The notes: generated from the sequence alone by a model not told the origin. 54,132 nt of DNA from Bacteroidales bacterium UBA3808 (GCA_002369075.1 DFEG01000042.1:10606-64737), one strand, 5' to 3'; numbered from the stretch's first letter, positions 34,971 through 41,655 are shown. Numbers and translations: made by a program.

Positions 34971-36611
34971 ATGAATAAACTCATTATTTACCAACTCTTC
35001 CCGCGCCTCTTTGCGAACTACAACGAGACTCGCAAATACAACGGCACCAAAGAAGAGAACGGTTGTGGTCGGTTTGTGGACATCAACGGGCGTGCACTCA
35101 AGTCTATTGCGGACTTGGGTGCTACGCATGTTTGGTACACCGGCGTCATACGCCATGCCACCGACCGTTTCAATACCCCCTCGATCACCAAAGGCCGCGC
35201 CGGCTCGCCTTACGCCATCACCGACTATTACGATGTCGATCCCGATCTGGCGAAGAACGAAGCCAAACGTATGCAGGAGTTCGAAGCGCTCGTGCAACGG
35301 ACCCATGATGCGGGTCTGGGCGTGCTGATCGATTTTGTGCCTAACCACGTGGCGCGCGAATACAAGAGCTTATGCAAGCCTGCGGGCGTCGAGGATCTGG
35401 GCGAAACAGATCACCCCGAGTGGGCGTTCTCACCGCTCAACAACTTCTACTACCTCCCCGGAGAGCGGTTCTCCATGGACAAAGATCTGGAAGGCTACGA
35501 CGAGTTCCCCGCCAAGGTTACCGGTAACGACTGTTTCACTTCACATCCCTCACAAAACGATTGGTACGAAACCGTCAAACTGAACTACGGAGTTTTCTAT
35601 CAGGGGGGCGGAGAGAAACAGTTTGACCCCATCCCCTCCACCTGGGTCAAGATGAGGGATATTTTGCTTTTCTGGGCTTCCAAAGGCATTGACGGCGTGC
35701 GGGTTGACATGGCGGAGATGGTACCTGTCGAGTTCTTTGCATGGGCTATCAAAGCCGTACGGGAAAAGCACAGGAAATTCCTCTTTATCGGCGAGTGCTA
35801 CGACCCGAACCGGTACGATGAGTACCTCGCGGCGGGGTTCGACTATCTCTACGACAAAGTGGGTATGTACGACTACCTCCGCGGTGTGACCAGCAAAGGA
35901 TGGCACACCGAAGGTATCACACACCGCTGGATGCAGCACGGAGACGAGCGGATCAAGCACATGCTCTATTTCCTCGAGAACCACGACGAGCAGCGTATCG
36001 CCAGCGGTTTCTTCTGCGGTTCAGGACGATGTGCCGAACCTGCAATGATCGTTGCCGCCACGCTCAACCAATGCCCCGTCATGATTTACTCCGGGCAGGA
36101 GTTGGGGGAACGAGGCATGGATATGGAGGGGTTCTCCGGCATTGACGGCAGAACGACCATCTTCGACTACTGGGGAGTCAAGAGCCTGCAGGCATGGGCG
36201 AACAAAGGCAAGTTCGACGGTGCCAAGCTCTCCGATGCGCAACGTGAGTTACGCGGGTTCTACCAACGCCTGCTGACACTCGCACGCGGAGACAAGGCTA
36301 TTCAGAAGGGGGCGATGTACGACATTACCTACGCACAGAGCGAAGGTTTCGACAAAAGGCAACACTATGCCTTCCTGCGGCACACGAAGGGGGAAACACT
36401 GCTCGTAATCGTCAATTTCCACGACCGCGAACAACAGATCAAGATACGGATTCCGAACGATGCGTTCGTCTATCTCGGACTCGAAGGAAAGGCGAAAGCC
36501 ACGGCTACCGACCTCCTCCGAGGAGAGAAATACCCGATAGATTTCGCACCGGATCAGGCGTTCGAAATCGTCCTGCAGGCGTGGAAAGGCGTAATCCTGA
36601 AAATCCGATAA
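34971..36611 (+). CDS. GH13 alpha-amylase family enzyme, cytoplasmic
   Basis: A 546-residue glycoside hydrolase of the alpha-amylase superfamily with no signal peptide, so it probably acts on glycogen or imported maltodextrins inside the cell. All four conserved regions are present: VLIDFVPNHVA (I), GVRVDMAEM (II, nucleophile Asp), FIGECYDP (III, acid Glu) and LENHDEQR (IV). An early insert contains SITKGRAGSPYAITDYYDVD. A C-terminal beta domain begins near residue 440. ATG 34971 is preferred over the TTG nine bases earlier. Substrate specificity cannot be read from the motifs. Confidence 0.9.
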   Translation: MNKLIIYQLFPRLFANYNETRKYNGTKEENGCGRFVDINGRALKSIADLGATHVWYTGVIRHATDRFNTPSITKGRAGSPYAITDYYDVDPDLAKNEAKRMQEFEALVQRTHDAGLGVLIDFVPNHVAREYKSLCKPAGVEDLGETDHPEWAFSPLNNFYYLPGERFSMDKDLEGYDEFPAKVTGNDCFTSHPSQNDWYETVKLNYGVFYQGGGEKQFDPIPSTWVKMRDILLFWASKGIDGVRVDMAEMVPVEFFAWAIKAVREKHRKFLFIGECYDPNRYDEYLAAGFDYLYDKVGMYDYLRGVTSKGWHTEGITHRWMQHGDERIKHMLYFLENHDEQRIASGFFCGSGRCAEPAMIVAATLNQCPVMIYSGQELGERGMDMEGFSGIDGRTTIFDYWGVKSLQAWANKGKFDGAKLSDAQRELRGFYQRLLTLARGDKAIQKGAMYDITYAQSEGFDKRQHYAFLRHTKGETLLVIVNFHDREQQIKIRIPNDAFVYLGLEGKAKATATDLLRGEKYPIDFAPDQAFEIVLQAWKGVILKIR

Positions 36612-36653
36612 TCCGTAATTTTGAATTTTAATTTGAATTTATTCACTGACATA

Positions 36654-37580
36654 ATGCGCTTGGTGAGGTGGAGCAATCTGCTCTTCCTCGCCGCGCTGGT
36701 TTGGGTCATGGAGAAATGGGTGGCGGTGCCGGTCTTGGACAAAGCGGCTTTCGGCGAACAACTCCCTTGGTATCTTCTCCTCTTGGTTATGCTCGCTACC
36801 GTTTTTATCGCTGCCGGCGGGTATGTGATCAATGATTATTTCGATGTCAAGATCGACCGCATCAACCGCCCGGACGAGGTGATTGTCACACGATCGGTCA
36901 GCAAACCCGCTGCCATGCGTCTCAGCATCTGCCTCAGCGGCATTGGCATTGGCTTTGGCATTGCGGTTGCGGCATTGCTCAAAAGCATGACCCTCGGCAT
37001 TCTTTTTGTCGTCATTCCGGGCTTGCTGTGGTTCTATTCCAGCAGTTACAAGCGCCTTTTCCTCATCGGCAACCTCACCATCGCACTCCTGGCGGCACTG
37101 ACACCGATGTTGGTTGCAATGGTCAACGTGGCGCAACTACAACTGCTTTATGCCTCTATTCTGCCCTATACCACCCTCGTGCATGACCTCTACATCTGGC
37201 TCGGAGGATTTGCGCTCTTTGCTTTTCTGCTCACGTGGATACGGGAGATTGTCAAAGACCTGCAGGACCAGATGGGTGACCGCGAACTGGAGTGCCACTC
37301 CATGCCTGTTGTCTGGGGCGAAAAATGGACGAAACTTTTTGTCTCCGCTCTCTTCCTGCTCACCTTCGCACTCATCGGACATCTGTGGTACCACGTTCTT
37401 CCCTTCCCGATTGGTTGGAACAGTCTCAGCACGCGTTATATCGTGCTGGGTATCGTCATACCACTCCTCGGGGCGTTATGCCTCTTGTGGACAGCAAAAA
37501 TACCGAGTGACTACAAAACCTGCCAGCAACTCGTCAAACTGGCCATGTTCCTCGGTATGCTCTATAGTTTCGTCCTCTAA
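36654..37580 (+). CDS. UbiA-family prenyltransferase
   Basis: An integral membrane protein of 308 residues with about eight transmembrane helices. The two aspartate-rich motifs are NDYFDVKIDRINRPDEV (first) and REIVKDLQDQMGDRELEC (second), which bind Mg-prenyl diphosphate. The ATG used here begins MRLVRWSNLLFLAALVW, a good first helix; the stretch before it is AATTTGAATTTT repeat-like DNA. Members in Bacteroidota transfer prenyl groups to aromatic or glycerol-phosphate acceptors; which acceptor applies is unknown. A strong terminator follows. Confidence 0.88.
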   Translation: MRLVRWSNLLFLAALVWVMEKWVAVPVLDKAAFGEQLPWYLLLLVMLATVFIAAGGYVINDYFDVKIDRINRPDEVIVTRSVSKPAAMRLSICLSGIGIGFGIAVAALLKSMTLGILFVVIPGLLWFYSSSYKRLFLIGNLTIALLAALTPMLVAMVNVAQLQLLYASILPYTTLVHDLYIWLGGFALFAFLLTWIREIVKDLQDQMGDRELECHSMPVVWGEKWTKLFVSALFLLTFALIGHLWYHVLPFPIGWNSLSTRYIVLGIVIPLLGALCLLWTAKIPSDYKTCQQLVKLAMFLGMLYSFVL

Positions 37581-37633
37581 CCCATCCACACGTGGCGAGA
37601 TAAGAAATGAGCAAAGCCATCCAGAAATAAATG

Positions 37634-37662
37634 AAAAAACCGCCCCGAAGGACGGTTTTTTT
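37634..37662. terminator. Bidirectional rho-independent terminator
   Basis: AAAAAACCGCCC, CGAA, GGACGGTTTTTT: a stem flanked by A and T runs that can stop transcription from both sides, ending the ubiA-like gene (+) and possibly the small-gene islet (-). Confidence 0.85.
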
Positions 37663-37663
37663 A

Positions 37664-37767
37664 AGACCCCACCCGACCTCCCCTAAAGGGGAGGAGAGCC
37701 TTTAGCCTATAACCCTTCGCCTTTCGCCCCCCCTCCCCTCCCCTTTAGGGGAGGCCGGGTGGGGTCT
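37664..37767. repeat. Pair of 31-bp inverted C-rich palindromic elements
   Basis: Copies 3 and 4 of the palindromic element face each other (37664-37694 and 37737-37767) with 30 of 31 positions matching in inverted orientation and a 42-bp spacer. Each copy is itself a palindrome (CCTCCCC-TAAA-GGGGAGG) with a CCCCACCCG arm. The layout resembles a small non-autonomous mobile element. No coding sequence lies inside. Confidence 0.85.
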
Positions 37768-37775
37768 CGGGTGTT

Positions 37776-38150
37776 TTACTGGTTGTCATACTCTTGTCCG
37801 CACACCTTCCACAGGTAGGCGCGCATGGTGCGTTTGCCGCCGGCGAGGTCTTTCTGCGCGGCGAAATCCGCCTGGTTCTGGGAGATCTTGTTCAGGTCCT
37901 TGGCGCGGGCGCTGACCAGTGCCTGTACCTCGGTGAAGCGGGTGCGGGCGGACAACTCTTTGGAGGAGATGTTGGTACGCGGCTTGGGTGCCTCGCGGAG
38001 GTAGAGACGGTTGCAGGAATTGCTCTCGGTCGGCGCCACGCGGTGGGTGGCGAGCAGCATCTTCTCGCAGCTGTGCTGACCTTTCTTACTCGGTTTGGAT
38101 AATGCGCCGGACACATGGTCGATTCCGGCTGAATACGTTACTTTTGCCAT
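37776..38150 (-). CDS. Islet protein A, conserved small protein of unknown function
   Basis: A 124-residue basic soluble protein. It begins MAKVTYSAGIDHVSGALSKP, a signature shared in part with two other proteins of the islet (MAKITLHGMFARVMGKF and MALKFTLEAPFKTMSG). The middle has NRLYLREAPKPRTNISSKEL, then ARTRFTEV, and the tail GKRTMRAYLWKVCGQEYDNQ. There is no signal peptide, membrane segment or catalytic motif. I believe similar proteins occur in other Bacteroidales genomes as hypotheticals. It is the last gene of the islet, 34 bp after the small lipoprotein-like gene. Confidence 0.75.
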   Translation of the reverse strand: MAKVTYSAGIDHVSGALSKPSKKGQHSCEKMLLATHRVAPTESNSCNRLYLREAPKPRTNISSKELSARTRFTEVQALVSARAKDLNKISQNQADFAAQKDLAGGKRTMRAYLWKVCGQEYDNQ

Positions 38151-38184
38151 AATAGTTAAGTTTTTTTAGGGTTAATGGTGTATA

Positions 38185-38391
38185 TTACAGTTTCTTGGAG
38201 GCGTCGTAGGTCTCTACGGTGCGGGTCTGGATGACGACGGAGGTGTCGCCACGTTGGACGTACTGACTTTCGTTCGTGATCACTCGCGTCACGTTGCAGG
38301 AACTCAGTCCCAGCCCCGCTGCGAGCGCCGTCAGCGCCGCAATCAGCACCGAGATGATGATTTTCAGGATTTCTTTACGTGTCATGATCAT
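38185..38391 (-). CDS. Small lipoprotein-like membrane protein
   Basis: A 68-residue protein with a hydrophobic N-terminal segment (ILKIIISVLIAALTALAAGL) ending in a lipobox-like GLSSC, so it is probably exported and lipidated. The mature part is about 35 residues, hydrophilic. Its ATG overlaps the stop of the gene before it (ATGA), indicating translational coupling. Size and layout recall the short 'smalltalk'-type proteins of Bacteroides, but I cannot confirm membership. A second ATG two codons later is possible. Confidence 0.65.
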   Translation of the reverse strand: MIMTRKEILKIIISVLIAALTALAAGLGLSSCNVTRVITNESQYVQRGDTSVVIQTRTVETYDASKKL

Positions 38392-38711
38392 CCTCCGAAA
38401 TCAGGTTTGACATACTTCTGCGCCACGGTGTACGCAAAAAGAGAGGTGTACTTGCTCTGTGACTTGAAAGCGGCTTCGAGCGTTGCGCGTTCGGTGGGAT
38501 CCGCAAGGGCTGCTTTGGCTGCCTGCGCTGCCGTCTTGAGGGCGGCTTGGCAGGCGAGGTTCTTCGCCTCCTTCGTATTCTTGACGGGGTTCAGCAGATC
38601 CACGCCCAGCTGCTCTTTACCGCAGTTACAACGCTTGAAATACAGCGTCTCCGAGCGGTTGAATTTGCCCATCACGCGGGCAAACATGCCATGTAATGTG
38701 ATTTTTGCCAT
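38388..38711 (-). CDS. Islet protein B, conserved small protein of unknown function
   Basis: A 107-residue protein beginning MAKITLHGMFARVMGKFNRS, resembling the start of islet proteins A and C. A CNCG pair near residue 28 is followed by an alanine-rich helical stretch (AKNLACQAALKTAAQAAKAA) and the tail SLFAYTVAQKYVKPDFGG. I start at ATG 38711; a longer in-frame reading to 38873 would translate the highly structured leader and is less likely. It is the first gene after the internal promoter and overlaps the next gene by four bases. Confidence 0.75.
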   Translation of the reverse strand: MAKITLHGMFARVMGKFNRSETLYFKRCNCGKEQLGVDLLNPVKNTKEAKNLACQAALKTAAQAAKAALADPTERATLEAAFKSQSKYTSLFAYTVAQKYVKPDFGG

Positions 38712-38895
38712 AATTAATAAAAGATAAATTTTAAAAACCCTTCTAGGCGGAGGCCGCTCTTCCCGTTCCGTCGGGAAGACGCTCCGGGTTTGATTTGTTA
38801 AGGTGCACCGGATCTGAGACCTTCCTTTTTGGATGAACGGGACTGAGAAGGAAGCAACAAACGCCCCGGTCATCCATTATCTTGTTTTCTCAAAT
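38712..38895 (-). ncRNA. Structured leader RNA candidate upstream of islet protein B
   Basis: About 185 nt between promoter and start codon are GC-rich and folded, unlike other leaders here. In transcript order a stem GGATGA..CGGG / CCCG..TCATCC encloses CTTCCTTCT, which can instead pair with AAGGAAG just outside the stem, giving either a pseudoknot or two alternative folds. A second perfect hairpin (TCTTCCCG / CGGGAAGA) follows, then GCGGCCTCCGCC, TAGAAGGGTTTTT. The final T run after a G-rich stretch could act in attenuation. No known riboswitch class is recognised. Confidence 0.45.
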
Positions 38896-38901
38896 CCGGT
38901 G

Positions 38902-38932
38902 CAAAATTACTCAAAATCTGCGAGAGTACCAA
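38902..38932 (-). promoter_or_regulatory. Internal promoter of the islet
   Basis: TTG (38932-38930) and TAATTTTG (38909-38902) on the minus strand with exact 20-bp spacing. It drives the structured leader and proteins B, lipoprotein and A. Confidence 0.78.
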
Positions 38933-38960
38933 AGATCGGCGCCCGCATTTTTAAGATTTC

Positions 38961-39173
38961 TTAAATTTCCGTCAGATCATAGCCGGCGTACTCACTGAGC
39001 GACTGTGTTTCCTCGTAGGTCAGCCAGCCACGGACATAGATTGCGTGCGAGGTGAGGCGCTGCTTGTGCCGCCAGCCGTAGATCAGGGTCTCCAGTCCTT
39101 CCATACCCACCGGTGCACCTACGTGTTGCTCCAAGGACCGCACGAGGTCGGTTTTCATAAATTTCTTTGCCAT
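38961..39173 (-). CDS. Islet protein E, small protein of unknown function
   Basis: A 70-residue soluble protein (MAKKFMKTDLVRSLEQHVGA at the start). The segment LETLIYGWRHKQRL followed by IYVRGWLTYEETQSLSEYAG is probably alpha-helical. Its ATG shares a base with the stop codon of the gene before it (TGATG), so the two are translationally coupled. No family is recognised. A TTG one codon earlier is an alternative start. Confidence 0.6.
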   Translation of the reverse strand: MAKKFMKTDLVRSLEQHVGAPVGMEGLETLIYGWRHKQRLTSHAIYVRGWLTYEETQSLSEYAGYDLTEI

Positions 39174-39451
39174 CAATCAATAAATTCAATTTTGAGTTGC
39201 CCCTTCATCGTCCGTTCGACATATTCGCGGTGGCGCTCTTTCCCATATGCCATTCCGAAAGCCATGCGGTTGGCTTTTTCCGCTTCGGAGGGCGTATGTC
39301 CGGATCGGTCGGGACGGGCCTGCACGATGTGCATCACGCCGCCGTCACGCGCCGGATAGCGCCGCAGGTAATACGGATCGGTGCCCATCAGGATGCCGCG
39401 GACGGATTCTATACCGGGGTCGAAAAATACTTTTCCAATCGCGTTCGGCAA
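39173..39451 (-). CDS. Islet protein D, small protein of unknown function
   Basis: A 92-residue basic protein read from TTG; the first ATG (MGTDPYYLRRYP) would give about 70 residues. The core YYLRRYPARDGG, then HTPSEAEKANRMAFGMAYGK, resembles in layout the P-x-T/S-x-E-x3-R-x2-F pattern of islet protein A (PRTNISSKELSARTRF). This hints at a common fold, but identity is low. It overlaps gene E at TGATG. The missing ATG raises the possibility that the 5' part is lost; about 215 bp without a gene lie upstream. Confidence 0.5.
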   Translation of the reverse strand: MPNAIGKVFFDPGIESVRGILMGTDPYYLRRYPARDGGVMHIVQARPDRSGHTPSEAEKANRMAFGMAYGKERHREYVERTMKGQLKIEFID

Positions 39452-39600
39452 TCGGTGTGCATTGGTTTATACCGCTCCGCTAAATAAACGGGCAACCGAT
39501 GCCTCCGCTCTCCCCCACCGGGTGCACTCCGTTAGCGCCCGTCGGGGACCCTCAATGCCGATTGTGAGGGGTTCGTTGAGTGGTTCTTTGGTCTTCCTCA

Positions 39601-39656
39601 GGAGATGGTCCCGTGATGGTCAGGTTCAAAGACACGAGCATCACGGGATCATCTCC
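39601..39656. repeat. 18-bp inverted repeat
   Basis: GGAGATGGTCCCGTGATG and CATCACGGGATCATCTCC form an 18-bp stem with one mismatch and a 20-nt loop, 11 bp after the stop of islet protein C. There is no U tract. The remaining sequence from 39452 to 39600 holds nothing I can recognise. Confidence 0.8.
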
Positions 39657-39666
39657 CGGGAACGGC

Positions 39667-39831
39667 TTAACCGCGATGCGGGAACGTCCCTTTCGGGTAA
39701 GTCGTACGTTTGTAGAGAGTACCGCGTTTGGTAGCTACGACGGATTCGACTCTCCCGTCCGGATAGCGTTTCCGGCTGACTACCCCGGACATCGTCTTGA
39801 ACGGGGCTTCCAAGGTGAATTTGAGTGCCAT
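39667..39831 (-). CDS. Islet protein C, 54-residue protein of unknown function
   Basis: A short basic protein starting MALKFTLEAPFKTMSGVVSR and ending in YKRTTYPKGTFPHRG. The start resembles those of islet proteins A and B: M-A-K/L, beta residues, then a Ser/Met-Gly pair near position 15. The middle KRYPDGRVESVVATKRGTLY suggests a beta hairpin. It begins 6 bp after the stop of the preceding gene. Its small size means it would be missed by length-filtered gene calling. It could be a truncated longer homologue, since the segment YKRTTYP recalls YYLRRYP of protein D just downstream. Confidence 0.55.
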   Translation of the reverse strand: MALKFTLEAPFKTMSGVVSRKRYPDGRVESVVATKRGTLYKRTTYPKGTFPHRG

Positions 39832-39837
39832 AATCAA

Positions 39838-40158
39838 TTAGTTTTTAATATAAATAACTTTGTTTCCCGTCGGATTAGCCATTTGCCAACCGTCGCGGGG
39901 TTCGGTAGTGTGATAACGGGCATAATAGTCCGCATAGGAGAGGGTTTGTTGTTTGGGCAAACGGGCATTTTCTTCCATCGCCCGCAAGGGGTCATAGTGC
40001 ACAAACTTTTTTTGTTCCAGTTTGGTGCGAATGGTGTTGTAAATGCGTTGCTGCGTTTGAGGCGGATAGGTGGACCATAGTGCCGCACATTCCGTTTCGC
40101 GCTTGGCACTCGATCCGTGGGCCCGAAGCAGCTGCCATAAATCGTCAAATAAACTCAT
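39838..40158 (-). CDS. Conserved small protein, unknown function
   Basis: A 106-residue soluble protein (MSLFDDLWQLLRAHGSSAKR at the start). The N-terminal half is helical with AALWSTYPPQTQQRIYNTIR. The C-terminal segment SYADYYARYHTTEPRDGWQM, then NPTGNKVIYIKN, looks strongly constrained and reminds me of tails of proteins on Bacteroides mobile or phage-like elements, without a firm family name. It is separated from the following 54-residue gene by only 6 bp, so they are probably co-transcribed. Confidence 0.65.
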   Translation of the reverse strand: MSLFDDLWQLLRAHGSSAKRETECAALWSTYPPQTQQRIYNTIRTKLEQKKFVHYDPLRAMEENARLPKQQTLSYADYYARYHTTEPRDGWQMANPTGNKVIYIKN

Positions 40159-40180
40159 AAACTTAAAATTTAATATTATT

Positions 40181-40231
40181 GGTGTTACAAAAGGTGGTGG
40201 TACGTGTTACGTAACACCTTTACGTAACACC
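40181..40231. repeat. GGTGTTAC / GTAACACC repeats, possible operator
   Basis: Three oriented copies of an 8-bp half-site (40181-40188, 40211-40218, 40224-40231), two of them joined into the palindrome GTGTTACGTAACAC. They lie just upstream of the 106-residue gene. The rest of the 165-bp gap is T-rich. Confidence 0.7.
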
Positions 40232-40264
40232 TTTTTTTCTTTTTAATTTTCTTTTGCTTCTTTT

Positions 40265-40341
40265 CTTTTATCGGCTTTCTTTTTCAAAGCAAGCCTCTAA
40301 CGATCTGCTTACGCCGTATGCTTTTATCGGCTTTCTTTTTC
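40265..40341. repeat. 21-bp direct repeat at the 3' end of the frameshift gene
   Basis: CTTTTATCGGCTTTCTTTTT plus C occurs at 40265-40285 and 40321-40341 (56-bp period). The second copy contains the stop codon and last codons of the neighbouring gene, so its 3' end has been duplicated downstream. Confidence 0.8.
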
Positions 40342-40595
40342 GCGTTCGTTCGAAAGACGGTGCAAAATTACTGCAAATTTTGTCAAGTCGTCTGCACTCA
40401 GTGCCACTTTGGGTTTCAGGAGTAAGATTTTTCGTAATTGTCTGTCATTCAAGCCGAAAAAAAAGCCTAACATAATGTAGGCTTTTGAGAAAGAATAGTT
40501 TTCGGCAGTGGTCAATTCATAAAAGACCGCTTGAATCAAGGCATTTCTGCAGGCAAGGCGTGTTGCCCTGTCGATAGTTTCTTTTTTTTAGTCAT
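40324..40595 (-). CDS. Small protein gene needing a -1 frameshift at A-AAA-AAG
   Basis: The only ATG (MTKKK) is followed by eight A residues; the zero frame stops after 19 codons. Slipping back one base at A-AAA-AAG continues the frame into ETIDRATRLACRNALIQAVF and on through AENYSFSKAYIMLGFFFGLN, then DRQLRKIL and LSNEREKESR, 90 residues in all. A hairpin (GGCAA / TTGCC, extended with a bulge) begins about 10 nt after the slip site. The shifted frame has no better start than an internal TTG. It could be programmed frameshifting, phase variation by A-tract length, or a decayed gene. No family is recognised. Confidence 0.5.
40455..40484 (-). terminator. Intrinsic-terminator-like hairpin inside the frameshift gene
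   Basis: On the minus strand AAAAGCCTA, loop, TAGGCTTTT with eight consecutive T residues. It is a textbook terminator shape but is fully coding (SKAYIMLGFFFG). Confidence 0.6.
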
Positions 40596-40631
40596 AATGG
40601 TTGATTTTTTGATGGGTTATAATACATAAAA

Positions 40632-40657
40632 TAGGCTCACTGTGATCAGTGAGCCTA
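40632..40657 (-). terminator. Terminator of the mannan PUL
   Basis: An 11-bp perfect stem (TAGGCTCACTG / CAGTGAGCCTA, loop of four) followed on the minus strand by TTTTATG, 23 bp after the manA stop. Confidence 0.85.
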
Positions 40658-40680
40658 AGGAGTATTTTATTAAACAAAAG

Positions 40681-41655
40681 TTACATCGTGGCGGTGAGGA
40701 ATGTAGCGTTGCCGAAGATGTAGAGAACATTTTCGGATGCCGGAACGAGGAGGGTTTCTCCTTGTTTGACATGAATGCCGTTGATATGCGCTTCCCCCCA
40801 GAGACAAACGACCACCACAAAGGCATCCGTGTGCAGGTCAATCTCGGCCGCCACTTGCACCACTACTCTATTAACCGTGAAATAGGGGCAATGGATAAGT
40901 TCGGAGTTGGGTTTGGTAGAATCATAGGACGTGCGGTACTCCGGCCAGACCTGATAGTCGATAGCTTCTTTGGCTTCGGCTATATGCAGTTCGCGGGGAT
41001 TGCCATGCGCATCCTTGCGTCCGAAGTCATAGACGCGGTAGGTGATATCCGAAGTCTGTTGGATCTCAACAAGAAAATTACCCGCTCCGATGGCATGCAA
41101 TCGTCCGGCAGGGAGGAAATAGAGGTCTCCTTGGTGGGACTCGTGAGTAGCGATGACATCTTGTAAGCCCCTCCCGACCTCCCCATCAGGGGAGGAGACC
41201 AAGCGCTCGTAGTCATCGGGGGTGATGGATTTGCTGAGACCGGAATAGATTTTGGCTCCGACATCCGCCTTGACGACGTACCACATTTCTGTTTTGCCCG
41301 GGCATTTATGGCGCGCTTTCGCCAGTTTGTCATCGGGGTGCACTTGTACGGAGAGGTCCTGCCGAGAGTCGATGAACTTGACGAGCAGGGGGAACTGATT
41401 GCCGAACTTCTTATAGACGCGTTCGCCTACAAGGAGTCCTTTGTATTTGTCGATGAGCTGAGCGAGGTTGAGACCGAGATCCACATCACCGATGATGCCG
41501 CGTTCAACTGCTATGGACTCATGTCCGGGGACGGCACTGATTTCCCACGACTCGCCGATATTCGGCTGCGCGGTATATATGCCCTTGAAGGGCGCAATCT
41601 GATAGCCACCCCAGATGGTGGTCTTCAAGTACGGAGCAAACTTGTATGGTTTCAT
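40681..41655 (-). CDS. manA: Mannose-6-phosphate isomerase, class I
   Basis: Interconverts mannose 6-phosphate and fructose 6-phosphate with zinc. The 324-residue protein has the cupin motifs LVKFIDSRQDLSVQVHPDD and LPAGRLHAIGAGNFLVEIQQ (metal ligands Gln/His/Glu/His), then TSDITYRVYDFGRKD. Between YERLV and LQDVI an extra stretch (SSPDGEVGRG) is encoded by a copy of the palindromic C-rich element, apparently an in-frame insertion into a surface loop. It is the last gene of the mannan PUL; the upstream AGE gene stops four bases inside it. Confidence 0.93.
   Translation of the reverse strand: MKPYKFAPYLKTTIWGGYQIAPFKGIYTAQPNIGESWEISAVPGHESIAVERGIIGDVDLGLNLAQLIDKYKGLLVGERVYKKFGNQFPLLVKFIDSRQDLSVQVHPDDKLAKARHKCPGKTEMWYVVKADVGAKIYSGLSKSITPDDYERLVSSPDGEVGRGLQDVIATHESHQGDLYFLPAGRLHAIGAGNFLVEIQQTSDITYRVYDFGRKDAHGNPRELHIAEAKEAIDYQVWPEYRTSYDSTKPNSELIHCPYFTVNRVVVQVAAEIDLHTDAFVVVVCLWGEAHINGIHVKQGETLLVPASENVLYIFGNATFLTATM
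41166..41200. repeat. Palindromic C-rich element, copy 5, inside manA
   Basis: AAGCCCCTCCCGACC, TCCCCATCAGGGGAGG, AGACC: the same arm-palindrome layout as the copies near 37.7 kb. It is translated within ManA. Confidence 0.8.

Noticed and set aside
37664..37767. Complete insertion sequence
   Set aside because: Inverted ends are present but the interior is only 42 bp and no transposase is found; at most a non-autonomous element.
38712..38873. Translated N-terminal extension of islet protein B
   Set aside because: It would encode a Pro/Arg-rich segment from a strongly structured leader and hide the MAKIT start shared with sibling proteins.
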